A DNA stretch of 43,063 nucleotides from Solobacterium sp. (GTDB lineage Bacteria; Bacillota_I; Bacilli_A; Erysipelotrichales; Erysipelotrichaceae): the NCBI GenBank assembly GCA_017430925.1, contig JAFRMA010000084.1:1-43063 (forward strand), read 5' to 3'. The position numbers and the translations under genes are program-made. Under the pieces are notes generated by a model. It was not told where the DNA came from and did no database searches. It saw only the letters and a list, made by a program, of their open reading frames with translations. Shown piece by piece: positions 8,716-17,858 of this stretch. The first letter of the stretch is position 1; every line of letters starts with the position of its first letter.

Positions 8716-9381
8716 TCATATAACCAGCAGATGTGCAGGATAAAAGACATAAAACAGCCATTTCAAGCCCCTTCCACGCTTACCGTTGTACAGGAAAAGA
8801 GGAAGAAATCCCAGTAAACCATACAAGTAGATTCCCACATTCCGAAGGAGTACATGGTATACCATCGCAGCCACATGGTTCCACACAGGTGCTTTATCAC
8901 GCAGAAAGTAGTAAATACAGATCAGTCCGACTGCCAGTATATTGTAGTCCATACCCAGCAAAAGTGAACTAACCGCAAAGATCATCAGCACCGCAATGCC
9001 GCAGAACCTGGCAGTTTTTGTCTTACGGTCATTGATCTTTTCAAAACAGATCAGTGCCAGAATTGACCAGAAGAACGTAATCATGATGTTCTGATGAGTA
9101 AATTCCAACATTCTTCCGGAAGTGACAAGATCAAAAGGAATCTCACTGACACACGCAAAGATACCCATACGGAGAAGATACTTACGGCGGTCATGAGTAT
9201 GGCTGAAACCTTCTGCTATACAAAAAGCAAAAATCGGAAGCGCTATACGCCCGACAATACGCATCCATGTCTGTTCCGGAAAGAAGTTATCACCCACATG
9301 ATCAAAGACCATACTAATCATCGCAATGATTTTCAATGAAGTTCCATCCAGAATACGATACGATTGTTTTCCCTTACTCAT
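8716..9381 (-). CDS. TraX family membrane protein
   Basis: A 221-residue integral membrane protein with about seven hydrophobic segments. The N-terminal LDGTSLKIIAMISMVFDHVG and the following RIVGRIALPIFAFCIAEGF are characteristic of the TraX family (PF05857), membrane acetyltransferase-like proteins named for F-pilin N-acetylation. In Firmicutes it is a stand-alone chromosomal gene of uncertain role and no pilus genes are near. AGGAG precedes the ATG. It lies 15 bases after the ABC ATPase gene, so it may be carried on the importer transcript. Confidence 0.93.
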   Translation of the reverse strand: MSKGKQSYRILDGTSLKIIAMISMVFDHVGDNFFPEQTWMRIVGRIALPIFAFCIAEGFSHTHDRRKYLLRMGIFACVSEIPFDLVTSGRMLEFTHQNIMITFFWSILALICFEKINDRKTKTARFCGIAVLMIFAVSSLLLGMDYNILAVGLICIYYFLRDKAPVWNHVAAMVYHVLLRNVGIYLYGLLGFLPLFLYNGKRGRGLKWLFYVFYPAHLLVI

Positions 9382-9396
9382 TCTGAGTTCTCCTGT

Positions 9397-10470
9397 TTAT
9401 GTCTTGATCTTCAGCATCTCTTCCAGGGATCCGTCATCCTTAAATACGATGAAGTCTCGTACTTCCAGCTGTACTTTCTGCCCTTCCTGCATATTCCTGT
9501 ACGCGTATCCATCCGTAATAACCCGGACAAGCGTATCTCCGATCCGTACCCGGCAGTCATCCACATCACCAAGATAGTACTGTGTTTCCAGGATGCCAGA
9601 TAATTCCCCGCTCTCCGCAAAGATCATATTCTCCGGGCGTATTGCCACATAGACATCTCCTGCAAGTGTTCCTGTGTAAGCCAGGGACTGGTTCTCCATA
9701 TCCGGAAGAGTGATCCGTCCGTTTTCAGATATACCCTTGAAGAAAGCAATCTTACCCAGGAAATCTGCCACAAACGGGTTTACCGGCTGATTGTATATCT
9801 CTTCCGGAGTCCCTGCCTGCTGTAAGCCTCCTCGGTTGATCACAAAGATCCTGTCACTCATTGCCATGGCTTCTGTCTGGTCATGTGTTACATAGATTAC
9901 TGTAATACCCAGAGTTTTCTGCAATCTCTTGATTTCAAAGCGCATCGATTCACGCAGTTTGGCATCCAGGTTGGATAACGGCTCATCAAGCAGCAACAGT
10001 CTGGGCTTTGCTACCAGAGCACGTGCCAGAGCTACACGCTGCTGCTGCCCACCGGACAGCTGTCCCGGCAATCTCTGCGCATACTTTTCCAGGTGCATCA
10101 GTTTCAGCGATTCTTCCACATGTTTGCGTATTTCTTCTTTGGGCATTTTCTTGATCGTGAGAGGATATGCCACGTTGTCATATACGGTCATATGCGGCCA
10201 CACAGCATAGTTCTGGAATACCATCCCGATTCCTCTCTTCTCCGGAGGAAGGAAAGTCTTCCCTCCGCATACGAGTTCATCATCAAAATAGATTTCTCCG
10301 GAAGTCGGCTTCTCAAATCCCGCAATCATTCGTAACAGTGTAGTCTTTCCGCAGCCGGAAGGTCCTAACAGTGTCACAAATTCACCTTCACGGATAACCT
10401 GATCTACATCCCGGACAACCACACTCTCACCGAATGCTTTCGTAATATGTTTCAATGTTACTTTACCCAT
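9397..10470 (-). CDS. ABC transporter ATP-binding protein, iron(III)-type (FbpC/PotA-like)
   Basis: The 357-residue ATPase of the importer encoded with the two upstream genes. It has Walker A GPSGCGKTT (36-44), signature LSGGQQQR, Walker B LLLLDEPLSNLDAK, the switch His in VTHDQTEAMAMSD, and a C-terminal TOBE-type regulatory region (from about residue 240) as in FbpC/AfuC/PotA. It hydrolyses ATP on the cytoplasmic face to drive import. ATG 10470 fits the family N-terminus (MGKVTLKHITKAFG), with AAAGG ten bases upstream. The in-frame ATG at 10488 is an alternative, giving 363 residues. Confidence 0.93.
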   Translation of the reverse strand: MGKVTLKHITKAFGESVVVRDVDQVIREGEFVTLLGPSGCGKTTLLRMIAGFEKPTSGEIYFDDELVCGGKTFLPPEKRGIGMVFQNYAVWPHMTVYDNVAYPLTIKKMPKEEIRKHVEESLKLMHLEKYAQRLPGQLSGGQQQRVALARALVAKPRLLLLDEPLSNLDAKLRESMRFEIKRLQKTLGITVIYVTHDQTEAMAMSDRIFVINRGGLQQAGTPEEIYNQPVNPFVADFLGKIAFFKGISENGRITLPDMENQSLAYTGTLAGDVYVAIRPENMIFAESGELSGILETQYYLGDVDDCRVRIGDTLVRVITDGYAYRNMQEGQKVQLEVRDFIVFKDDGSLEEMLKIKT

Positions 10471-10501
10471 ACGCAGTAAACCTTTCATTCATCCGTAATA
10501 C

Positions 10502-12958
10502 TTATATCGAGAAACGCCCCTTGGTAATACGTCCCAGCAGGAAATTCAGCACAACCACAAACAACAGTATACCGATTGCCATGGCACAGCTCATCGGCTG
10601 ACTGGTAAAGGTCCAGTATTCATAGAGCTGAAAGCCAATGGTCTTGGTTGTCCCGGAGTATAAGAGTGTAGTCATGGACAGTTCATAAAAACTCGGGATA
10701 AAGATCAGGAACCACCCTGCCGCAATCGACGGAAAGATCAGCGGACCGGTGATTTTCCACATTGTGCGTAACCAGCTGGCACCGGAGATCTGCGAACACT
10801 CTTCCAGAGAAGAATGTACCTGGCTCATACTTGAAGATACCGTACGCATACCCATCATCAGATGCTTGATCAGATAGGCAATGATCATAATGACGGAAGT
10901 TCCGTAGATATTAATTCCGTAATTCCCGCGCATGGTCATAATTAATCCCAAAGCGATCACTACAGACGGCGTACCTGAACCAAGAGTAATCAGGAATGCC
11001 GGAACAGACCTTCCCCGCAGCTGTGTACGCAATTGCAGATAATTCATCACCGTCGAGATCACAATACCTGCGGATGCTGCAGCACAAGCGAACAACAGTG
11101 AATTCTTCAGACAGTGCATGGTTTCCGTTCTGGCAAATACCGTTATCCAGTTCGCTGTAGTGAAGTTTCCTGCCGCAAGGATACTCTTGCCTACATCTGT
11201 CTTAAAGGATGTAAGCAGAATCGTCATGAACGGCAGAACGATCACTACCGCCGCAAACAGAGATACCAGGATCGTCAGAGGCCAGCGGAAAGACCGCAGA
11301 TGAATCAGGGTCGGTGTCACAGACTTGCCGGACACTGTGATGTACTGCTTCTTAGCCAATACCACATCAGAGATCAACAGGATCAGGATTGCCAAAGCCA
11401 TCAGGAAAACAGACAAGGCTGTCGCATCCCGTATTCCCTTCTGACCCAGCGAAGTATATTCCACGATTCGTGTCGTTATCGTGTTGACGTTGCCGGGTTT
11501 GCCGATAATGGATGGTATTCCGTAACAGCTTGCGGCACTGACAAAGACCAGGAGAGCACCCGCAAGCAGCGAAGGCATCATCAGGGGAAGATCAATCTTG
11601 AATATTGTTTTCAAGGGTGACGCACCGGAGATCCGGCTGGCATCTTCCAGAGTAGGATCCATTTTCTCCATTGCGCTGCTTATCGTAATAAATGCGTACG
11701 GATAATAGAACGTGGTCAGTACCCAGATCATTCCCGGAAGACTGTAGACATTCAGGGGACCCGGAGTGTTTGCCAGATGGAAGATACTGCGCAGCCAGAG
11801 ATTGATCACACCGACATTCGGATTCATCAATCTCAGCCAGGCCATGGCGCCTACGTACGGAGGCACCATGTATGTAATCACAAACAGAGATCGGAAGAAT
11901 TTTCTGCCGTAGAGGTTTGTTCTGCCAATCAGAAACGCAAGCGGGAACGCAAGCAATGTCCCGAGGATCATGGTTGCGACAGACGCAATCACTGTGTTCT
12001 TTACTGCTTCAACATTCAGCGGATAGGTAATCAGTCTCTGCAGGACACAGAGTGAGAAAGAACCGTCCGGGAATATTGCCCCCAACAGGATATGAAGCAG
12101 TGGAAGGATCTGGAAGACAAGCAGAAAATCAACGATCAGCAGGATCAATATCCACTTAACATCAAAGGACCATCTCCTGTCTGCCGACATCATCAACATC
12201 AGAATCACAGCATCCAGCATAAGCAGGATTCCCAGCAGAATGATTGTACGGTTATGACTGATCATAAACTGTCTGAGCCAGGTCATATCCCCGTCAGAGA
12301 TCATCTTGAATGCCTGAAGCTGCTGTTCTTTACCACGTACGGCTTTCTTCAGCTGGTTTATATGATCTGCAAGTGATGGGTAAGAAGCACCGCAACTGGT
12401 AAAGTATGCCTGGAACAGTACTTCCTGACGGTCCGTTCCCTGCAGCGCTTCCGCCTTGTTTTTCACGACATCCGGCAGTTTACGGCTTTCATCTGTTATA
12501 CAGCGGAGAAGCTCTGCACGCAGTTCTTGCGGGTGATTCTCACTTGTTATTCTTTTACGTTCAGAAGTACTTAGTTTTGGTCCTCCAAAGAGATAAGACG
12601 TATATAATAGTTTATACCTATATTCCCGGTTATCCGTATGGATCTCTTCTCCCAGTTCGTCCGCAAGCAGCACATCACTCACATGATTCAGTGATTCTTT
12701 TTCTTCTGGTGCAAGTTGGTTTACAGAAGAAAGAATCTCCTTCTCCCAGATCTGTGATACATCCCTGGATAATTCATAAATTGAGTAGTAGCTATTCTCT
12801 GCGCTGAATCCGGAAGTATCAAAGACTTTCTTTCCCTGATACCCCATAAAGGACATACATAGACCGGACAGAAAAAGGATGACAAGACCTGTTTTTACGA
12901 TCATTGAGGCTGACATCTTCGTTGTTTTCAGATGTTCATTTATTGTCGAATTATCCAT
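10502..12958 (-). CDS. ABC transporter permease, fused FbpB-like with extra N-terminal extracytoplasmic domain
   Basis: An 818-residue permease holding two binding-protein-dependent transport domains in one chain: EAA loops EDASRISGASPLKTIFKID (about 438-456) and EECSQISGASWLRTMWKI (about 719-736). FbpB-type fused permeases are usually about 500-560 residues. Here the chain begins with a TM at about 22-40, a hydrophilic, probably extracytoplasmic domain at about 41-235 rich in Lys, Glu and helix formers, then two further TMs before the first transport domain. ATG 12958 is preferred because AAAGGA lies eight bases before it, while ATG 12967 overlaps that site. It works with the lipoprotein upstream and the ATPase downstream. 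Confidence 0.93.
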   Translation of the reverse strand: MDNSTINEHLKTTKMSASMIVKTGLVILFLSGLCMSFMGYQGKKVFDTSGFSAENSYYSIYELSRDVSQIWEKEILSSVNQLAPEEKESLNHVSDVLLADELGEEIHTDNREYRYKLLYTSYLFGGPKLSTSERKRITSENHPQELRAELLRCITDESRKLPDVVKNKAEALQGTDRQEVLFQAYFTSCGASYPSLADHINQLKKAVRGKEQQLQAFKMISDGDMTWLRQFMISHNRTIILLGILLMLDAVILMLMMSADRRWSFDVKWILILLIVDFLLVFQILPLLHILLGAIFPDGSFSLCVLQRLITYPLNVEAVKNTVIASVATMILGTLLAFPLAFLIGRTNLYGRKFFRSLFVITYMVPPYVGAMAWLRLMNPNVGVINLWLRSIFHLANTPGPLNVYSLPGMIWVLTTFYYPYAFITISSAMEKMDPTLEDASRISGASPLKTIFKIDLPLMMPSLLAGALLVFVSAASCYGIPSIIGKPGNVNTITTRIVEYTSLGQKGIRDATALSVFLMALAILILLISDVVLAKKQYITVSGKSVTPTLIHLRSFRWPLTILVSLFAAVVIVLPFMTILLTSFKTDVGKSILAAGNFTTANWITVFARTETMHCLKNSLLFACAAASAGIVISTVMNYLQLRTQLRGRSVPAFLITLGSGTPSVVIALGLIMTMRGNYGINIYGTSVIMIIAYLIKHLMMGMRTVSSSMSQVHSSLEECSQISGASWLRTMWKITGPLIFPSIAAGWFLIFIPSFYELSMTTLLYSGTTKTIGFQLYEYWTFTSQPMSCAMAIGILLFVVVLNFLLGRITKGRFSI

Positions 12959-12988
12959 CTTGTACATCCTTTTATGTGTTATATCTGA

Positions 12989-14128
12989 TTATTTTGTGAC
13001 TTTTTCTGTCCAGAGATTATTGATTTCTTCACGTTCGTGATAAGCCTTTTCCCAGTTTACGCCCATATCCATATCTATCAGTTCATTGGTATCAATAGAA
13101 TGAGCTGGATATTTCGTTTCGGAAGCCAGTACAGAATGCATATACGCCTGCATGATGATCTCCTGTGCTTCTTCTGTCAGCATCCACTTTGCGACTGCTT
13201 CCGCAGCCTCTGTATTCACATTCTTAGAGTATTCTTCCGCTACGATCATAACTGTTGAAGGTACCAGAATCACACCATCTTCAGGATAGATGATCTCGAG
13301 ATTATTGACTTTATTCCCCTTCTTTTCTTCATCATCAATATACTTCAGAATCGATTCTTCCAGGATCATGATGGAAGCACATTCACCGCTCTGAAGCTTT
13401 GCGATGGCGGTAGAACCAGATTCACGCATAACCTTGTTTTCGCTTAACTTGTCCAGATATTCTTCTCCGTACTTATCGAGCAAAGCTACTACAGACGCAT
13501 ACGCTGAACCGCTGGTCATCGGATCACTCATGGAAATATAACCCTTTAACGAAGGATCATACGCAAAATCCTTATATGATTTCGGAATCGTTACGCCTTT
13601 CTCTGCCCAGTAACTTTCTTTCTCAGGATTGCGTGCCAATACCATATTCAACACACGAACAGGATACCAGTAACCCTCTTCATCATAGTCAAACCGCAGC
13701 AGTTTATCCGGATTCTCTACTTCAAACGGATGTAAATATCCGTAGTCCTTCAGTTCAAGTGAGAATGCAGGTTCCGCTACCATAAACATATCCGCATCCA
13801 GCGGCTGATCACGCTTCTCGCCCATTTCTCCGTAGATCTTGGTAATCAACGCACTCGTTCCGGAATAAAAGAAGAAACTGCCATCATTCCCGGGAACCAG
13901 CTTCGGAAACTTTTCCTTTAGGATCTTATCCATCATATCTATCGCAAACGGATACATGGACGTATAAATGACAAGTTCACCTTCCACATCTTCTGTTTCT
14001 TCGACTGCAGTTTCGGATGACTCACTATTCTGTGGAGCAGGTGTATTATCCTGTGTATCTTTTGAACTACATCCGGACATCAACGCCAGGCATAAGCTTA
14101 AAACACATACAATTCCTTTTGCTTTCAT
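12989..14128 (-). CDS. ABC transporter substrate-binding lipoprotein (FbpA-like, extracellular solute-binding)
   Basis: A 379-residue binding protein with a lipoprotein signal: a Lys-containing start, a hydrophobic core and lipobox LMSGC with Cys20, then an acidic linker. The mature domain begins GELVIYTSMYPFAIDMM, the fold of type II periplasmic binding proteins of the ferric-iron/aminoethylphosphonate group. The ligand is not proven; the FbpC-type ATPase and fused permease favour iron or a related oxyanion complex. It is the first gene of the three-gene importer, with AGGAG eight bases before ATG and a consensus promoter 40-70 bases upstream. Confidence 0.93.
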   Translation of the reverse strand: MKAKGIVCVLSLCLALMSGCSSKDTQDNTPAPQNSESSETAVEETEDVEGELVIYTSMYPFAIDMMDKILKEKFPKLVPGNDGSFFFYSGTSALITKIYGEMGEKRDQPLDADMFMVAEPAFSLELKDYGYLHPFEVENPDKLLRFDYDEEGYWYPVRVLNMVLARNPEKESYWAEKGVTIPKSYKDFAYDPSLKGYISMSDPMTSGSAYASVVALLDKYGEEYLDKLSENKVMRESGSTAIAKLQSGECASIMILEESILKYIDDEEKKGNKVNNLEIIYPEDGVILVPSTVMIVAEEYSKNVNTEAAEAVAKWMLTEEAQEIIMQAYMHSVLASETKYPAHSIDTNELIDMDMGVNWEKAYHEREEINNLWTEKVTK

Positions 14129-14168
14129 GAATTAATCTCCTGTTTGATATTTCTTTGTAACATTAAAA

Positions 14169-14197
14169 ATCATATATCCTGGAAAGCAGAATATCAA
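14169..14197 (-). promoter_or_regulatory. Sigma-A promoter of the ABC importer operon
   Basis: Minus-strand TTGATA (14192-14197) and TATGAT (14169-14174) are separated by exactly 17 bases, 40 bases before the lipoprotein start codon. This is a near-consensus housekeeping promoter. Confidence 0.75.
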
Positions 14198-14210
14198 CAC
14201 AAACAAAGAA

Positions 14211-14235
14211 TGTTATAAGCAGTAAGTTCATAACA
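14211..14235. promoter_or_regulatory. Inverted repeat just upstream of the importer promoter
   Basis: TGTTAT and ATAACA form 6-bp perfect arms around a 13-base centre, starting 14 bases upstream of the -35 box. The position suits an activator or regulator site. No Fur-box consensus is evident. The protein that might bind it is unknown. Confidence 0.4.
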
Positions 14236-14360
14236 GTCTTTATCCAAATCATTGTACCTGTAATCTTATCTTCTGCGTCTTTCGGACAGGATTGTCCCGC
14301 TCTTTGTCACTGTGTATTTTCTGTATGCATGAAGCAGGAAACCGGTTCACAAAAGCATAT

Positions 14361-14389
14361 GAAAACCGCTGTAGTTTACTTACAGCGGT
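14361..14389 (-). terminator. Terminator of the serine hydrolase gene
   Basis: On the minus strand ACCGCTGTA and TACAGCGGT form a 9-bp perfect stem with a 7-base loop, followed by TTTTC. It starts 7 bases after the stop codon of the beta-lactamase-related gene. Confidence 0.85.
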
Positions 14390-14395
14390 ATCTGA

Positions 14396-15385
14396 TCACA
14401 AGTCATTTCTTAGGATGGAGAACCCGATTTCTTCTGCGTTGACCAGGCCGTAATTTACAGCCACAGCTACAGCTGAATGTGTCTCCCTGTTTATACCGAT
14501 ATATGCATTGAAGGCTCCGGCTGCCCCGGTATGCCAGCTGACCGGGATATCCTTTTCCAGTCTCCAGGCAAGTCCGCTGTCCGCATTCTTCTCACACGGG
14601 CCATGGATCTCGTGGCAGACGGAAAGATACGGAAGAGAACCATTCAGGTTGATTTCCGCAAAGTCCAGCAGATCACTGACAGTGGCATTCAAAGCCCCTG
14701 CAGGAGCGATCACATCTCCTTTTTCCCACTGCCAGCACCGGCATGGCTGATCCTTCCGGTCATACCCGGTCAGGTCCACATTCCCCAGGAAGGTATTCTT
14801 CAGCCCGAGATCTTCCTGAATATAACGAGTAAGACTGTCCCAGAATCCTTCCCCGCTAACCTGGCCGACAATATAGCCCAGAATACTCATTCCGATATTG
14901 GAATACACAAACTTATAGGGTTTATCTTTCAGTTTTGTTTTACGGATGATTTCAAGCATTTCCGCTTCCGTAGGAATACCGCGGAAGGGATTGGTATGGA
15001 ACAGACCACCCTCCTGATTCATCCTTAAGAAGAAAGGAAGTGTAGTAAGAAGATTATACGGTTGCGTGGTATACCCGGAAGTATGTGTAGCTAGTTTTTC
15101 CAGAGTTGGATAATAACGGTCAGGCAATCCGGGAATATAGCGGTTGATCGGTGTATGAAGATCTAATTTGCCTTCACTGAGATACTTTGCCAGTAAAGAT
15201 GTCGTAAACGGCTTACAGATGGAACCTACAGGATAGACCAGTTCATCACTCTTCTCCTGTTTGTCAGGTCCCCAGTGAATGATTTCTTTTTTTCCGTCTT
15301 TGTAAATACCGATGGTTAATTCTACATGTTTTCTGTTTTTATAAAGCTTGTCGATTTCTGTTGCAGTCTTTTCGGAAAAATACAT
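14396..15385 (-). CDS. Serine hydrolase, class C beta-lactamase-related
   Basis: A 329-residue member of the beta-lactamase/esterase/DD-peptidase fold. The three catalytic motifs are visible: SxxK as SICK (S55-K58), YxN as YSN (161-163) and HTG in place of KTG (285-287). No signal peptide is seen, so it is likely cytoplasmic, which argues for an esterase or peptide hydrolase rather than a drug-resistance enzyme. AGGAGG precedes the ATG. The gene is followed at once by a strong terminator, and its upstream neighbour is the DUF3795 gene. Confidence 0.93.
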   Translation of the reverse strand: MYFSEKTATEIDKLYKNRKHVELTIGIYKDGKKEIIHWGPDKQEKSDELVYPVGSICKPFTTSLLAKYLSEGKLDLHTPINRYIPGLPDRYYPTLEKLATHTSGYTTQPYNLLTTLPFFLRMNQEGGLFHTNPFRGIPTEAEMLEIIRKTKLKDKPYKFVYSNIGMSILGYIVGQVSGEGFWDSLTRYIQEDLGLKNTFLGNVDLTGYDRKDQPCRCWQWEKGDVIAPAGALNATVSDLLDFAEINLNGSLPYLSVCHEIHGPCEKNADSGLAWRLEKDIPVSWHTGAAGAFNAYIGINRETHSAVAVAVNYGLVNAEEIGFSILRNDL

Positions 15386-15427
15386 AATTTATCCTCCTGA
15401 TTCTTCCACAGATACTCGGTAAGTCTT

Positions 15428-15865
15428 TTATCTTTTCTTATACAAAATCAGTTCCGGATCGGCTCCGTTTTCACCATAGCTACAGATCAGGATAAAGGTT
15501 GTGTCTGCGACTACTCCGCAGCATCTCTCCACATCCGGAATCTCAATCTGTGCTCCAAGATAGATATTCTTGTCCTTCAGGAACTTAACAGTTTCGCCGT
15601 TGGAAAGCGGATACGGCAGATTTACATAGAATCCGGGCAATTCATACAGCGCACCGGCAGGAGGAATATCGTTGGCTTTCAGCAGTGTGTTGATTTCTTC
15701 CAGCAGGACCTGTTTGAACTCCGCATACTTTTCTCGTCCGCCGATCTTGATGTACTCTGCCGCTATACATGTCCCGCCGAAGGGGCTTCCGCAGGTTGCC
15801 GCACAACCTTTACAGGTATTCTTGAAACTACATTGATCACAGTTTGCTCCGCATATCGTATTCAT
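15428..15865 (-). CDS. DUF3795 domain-containing protein
   Basis: A 145-residue protein beginning with a dense Cys cluster, CGANCDQCSFKNTCKGC, then CGSPFGGTC (residues 5-33), typical of DUF3795, proteins presumed to bind zinc or an iron-sulfur centre. The C-terminal part is strand-rich and includes a second Cys pair ERCCGVV. The function is unknown. AGGAGAG precedes the ATG. It lies between the GNAT gene (11-base gap) and the serine hydrolase (42-base gap), all in the same direction. Confidence 0.85.
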   Translation of the reverse strand: MNTICGANCDQCSFKNTCKGCAATCGSPFGGTCIAAEYIKIGGREKYAEFKQVLLEEINTLLKANDIPPAGALYELPGFYVNLPYPLSNGETVKFLKDKNIYLGAQIEIPDVERCCGVVADTTFILICSYGENGADPELILYKKR

Positions 15866-15876
15866 TTTCTTCTCTC

Positions 15877-16323
15877 CTATCGATGAATATACATCCTTGA
15901 CATCTCTGATTCACCGTCTCCCTGCGCAAGGCAGAAAAACTCCCAATGGTAACGTTCGTAAAAACCTGTATGATTTGTGAGCAGATATACCGGGGTGATT
16001 CCCTTCGACCGCAGATCTTCTACTGCCAGATCCAGCAGATGTCCGGCAATTCCCTGCCCGCGGTATGATGCTTCGATATATACAGCGCAAATATTCGGTT
16101 TGAGATCTTTCCGGTCATGGAAGTCATTCTCGATCACCCCAAGACCGCCGATAACTCTCTGATCTTCCAGACACAGATACCAGCCATACTCAGTTTCCTT
16201 GTCCAGATATGCTCGCATACACTCCAGATAGGCTTCTTCTGGTACTCCCCATTTTTCATGAAACCAGGCAGCTGCCTCATTCATCATTTCCGGTTTTTCT
16301 CTGAGGGTTATATAACTATACAT
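15877..16323 (-). CDS. GNAT family N-acetyltransferase
   Basis: A 148-residue acetyltransferase. The acetyl-CoA loop SYRGQGIAGHLLDLA is at about residues 84-98, preceded by PNICAVYIE (beta-4). The opening MYSYITLREKPEMMNEAAAW followed by FHEKWGVPEEAYLECM resembles a common Firmicute GNAT group whose acceptor is unknown. AAAGGA precedes the ATG. It is 11 bases upstream of the DUF3795 gene and may share its transcript. Confidence 0.92.
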   Translation of the reverse strand: MYSYITLREKPEMMNEAAAWFHEKWGVPEEAYLECMRAYLDKETEYGWYLCLEDQRVIGGLGVIENDFHDRKDLKPNICAVYIEASYRGQGIAGHLLDLAVEDLRSKGITPVYLLTNHTGFYERYHWEFFCLAQGDGESEMSRMYIHR

Positions 16324-16454
16324 AAAATCCTTTCGTTATCTGTTCAGGATATTTGTCTGATCCATGACTATAAGTAGGTACAGATAAATCTTGTACTCTT
16401 TTCGCCTGGAATATAAGCCTTGACTTATATCTGATAATTTGTATCAAAGATTTT

Positions 16455-17012
16455 TTATCCGTAAATCAAGATTCCCGCCGCTGCCGATATGCAGATCAGC
16501 AGGATCGGTGATATGCCTCTTTTTCTGAATCTCCTGGAGCCAAAGTATACCACGCCAAGTCCTATCGTCATCAACAAGGGACGGATAAACATGTGGTTGT
16601 CTTGAAGCACGATACCGTTCTTCAGAATCATGGATATTCCTGTCGCAAGAACGATACCGATCATGCATGGTTTCAAGCCACGTAGTAACGCCTGGATATA
16701 CGGATTATTCAAGGCTGTTTCCAGGAGGGCAGTGACCAGCAGCACAATGATAAAGGACGGCAGTACGACAGCGAGTGTGGCAACCAGAGATCCTGTGAGA
16801 CCGGCCTGGGAACTGCCCACATACGTAGCCAGATTGACCATAATCGGTCCCGGTGTGCTTTCACTGACCGCAATCATATACGTAAGCATCTCATCACTCA
16901 GCCAGCCGTAAGAAATAACCACATCACGGATCAGGGGGATTGCGCCATAGGCACCGCCGAAAGCAAAGCATCCGACCTTCAGGAATCCGATAAACAAGTC
17001 CAGGAGGATCAT
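16455..17012 (-). CDS. Chromate transporter, second half (ChrA-like short protein)
   Basis: A 185-residue half-size CHR family membrane protein (PF02417) with a family N-terminus FLKVGCFAFGGAYGAIPLI and the signature SESTPGPIMVNLATYVG near residues 49-65. Short-chain CHR proteins work as antiparallel pairs, giving chromate efflux or, more often in anaerobes, an unknown anion role. It overlaps its partner upstream by four bases (ATGA), so the two are translationally coupled. GGAGG stands upstream of the ATG. Confidence 0.94.
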   Translation of the reverse strand: MILLDLFIGFLKVGCFAFGGAYGAIPLIRDVVISYGWLSDEMLTYMIAVSESTPGPIMVNLATYVGSSQAGLTGSLVATLAVVLPSFIIVLLVTALLETALNNPYIQALLRGLKPCMIGIVLATGISMILKNGIVLQDNHMFIRPLLMTIGLGVVYFGSRRFRKRGISPILLICISAAAGILIYG

Positions 17013-17584
17013 TGTCCGGCACCTCCTTTCATTACCGGTTTCTTTATCACAAAGAGAAAGAGACTAACCATTCCTGCCGTAAGCATCAGGAGGATGGAAG
17101 AAATATGCACACTTGTAATATTGATTACCATCATTACCGCAAATGCGCAGAGTACAATGATCCGGGGCATTGGCTTCTTCTGCATCTTTTTAAGCATGTT
17201 TACAGCCGCATCAAGAATCAGAATACCAACCGCAATCTTGATTCCCTGAAAGGCATGAGAAATCCAGACGATCTCCAAAAAATGATCCAGAAATCTGGAT
17301 ATCGCAAAGATAATGCAGAAAGAAGGCAGAATCATCCCCAGAGTTGCTGTCAGAGAACCTGCGATTCCTCCCTGTTTGTAACCGACATACGTAGCACAGT
17401 TGATGGCAATCGGTCCCGGTGTGGATTCCGCAATCACCGTGATATTCATCATCTCATCATGGGTGATCCACTGTTTTTCCGCCACACAAGTATTCTCAAT
17501 CAGCGCAATCATGGCATAACCGCCGCCAAACGTAAATAAACCGATTTTGGCAAAACTCAGAAACAGATCTACCAGAATATTCAT
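17009..17584 (-). CDS. Chromate transporter, first half (ChrA-like short protein)
   Basis: The 191-residue partner of the downstream CHR half. It has FAKIGLFTFGGGYAMIALIE at the N-terminus and AESTPGPIAINCATYVG near residues 51-67, followed by several membrane segments. Together the two halves make one bipartite transporter of the membrane. GGGAG precedes ATG 17584. Its substrate cannot be assigned from sequence; sulfate or chromate-like anions are usual for the family. Confidence 0.94.
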   Translation of the reverse strand: MNILVDLFLSFAKIGLFTFGGGYAMIALIENTCVAEKQWITHDEMMNITVIAESTPGPIAINCATYVGYKQGGIAGSLTATLGMILPSFCIIFAISRFLDHFLEIVWISHAFQGIKIAVGILILDAAVNMLKKMQKKPMPRIIVLCAFAVMMVINITSVHISSILLMLTAGMVSLFLFVIKKPVMKGGAGQ

Positions 17585-17630
17585 TTCTCACTCCCTATGT
17601 ACTCGTAATCTTCCGTACAAAAAACAAATC

Positions 17631-17840
17631 TTATTGAATCCTCTCCACAACCATTCCTGACGAACCATCTTCCAGGGAATTATGTTCATCATAATGGATA
17701 TGATCTCCCGGTATTCCTTCCGCAAGCGCAGTAAACTGCTTTGCCAGAGATAACAAGCCCTCTTTGTTTGCGGATATTACTGCCGTACCATCTTGAATCT
17801 TTACCTGAATTTCAAATCCTTCTACCCATTCAACTTTCAT
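17631..17840 (-). CDS. Imm32-like immunity protein
   Basis: A 69-residue protein with a first strand EGFEIQVKI, then ISANKEGLLSLAKQFTALAEG and HIHYDEHNSLEDGSSGMVVERI. The I-S-x-N-x-EGLLSLA segment followed by H-x-H-x-D-x-x-NSLEDGS is the pattern of the Imm32 family (PF15566), predicted immunity proteins of polymorphic toxin systems. No toxin gene is adjacent, so this is an orphan, which is common in such families. AGGTGAG precedes the ATG. Confidence 0.82.
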   Translation of the reverse strand: MKVEWVEGFEIQVKIQDGTAVISANKEGLLSLAKQFTALAEGIPGDHIHYDEHNSLEDGSSGMVVERIQ

Positions 17841-17858
17841 CTTCTCACCTGTTTTCCA

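Noticed and set aside
16405..16440. ATATAAG/CTTATAT inverted repeat after the GNAT gene
   Set aside because: Short AT-only arms and no T tract; too weak to call a terminator or operator.
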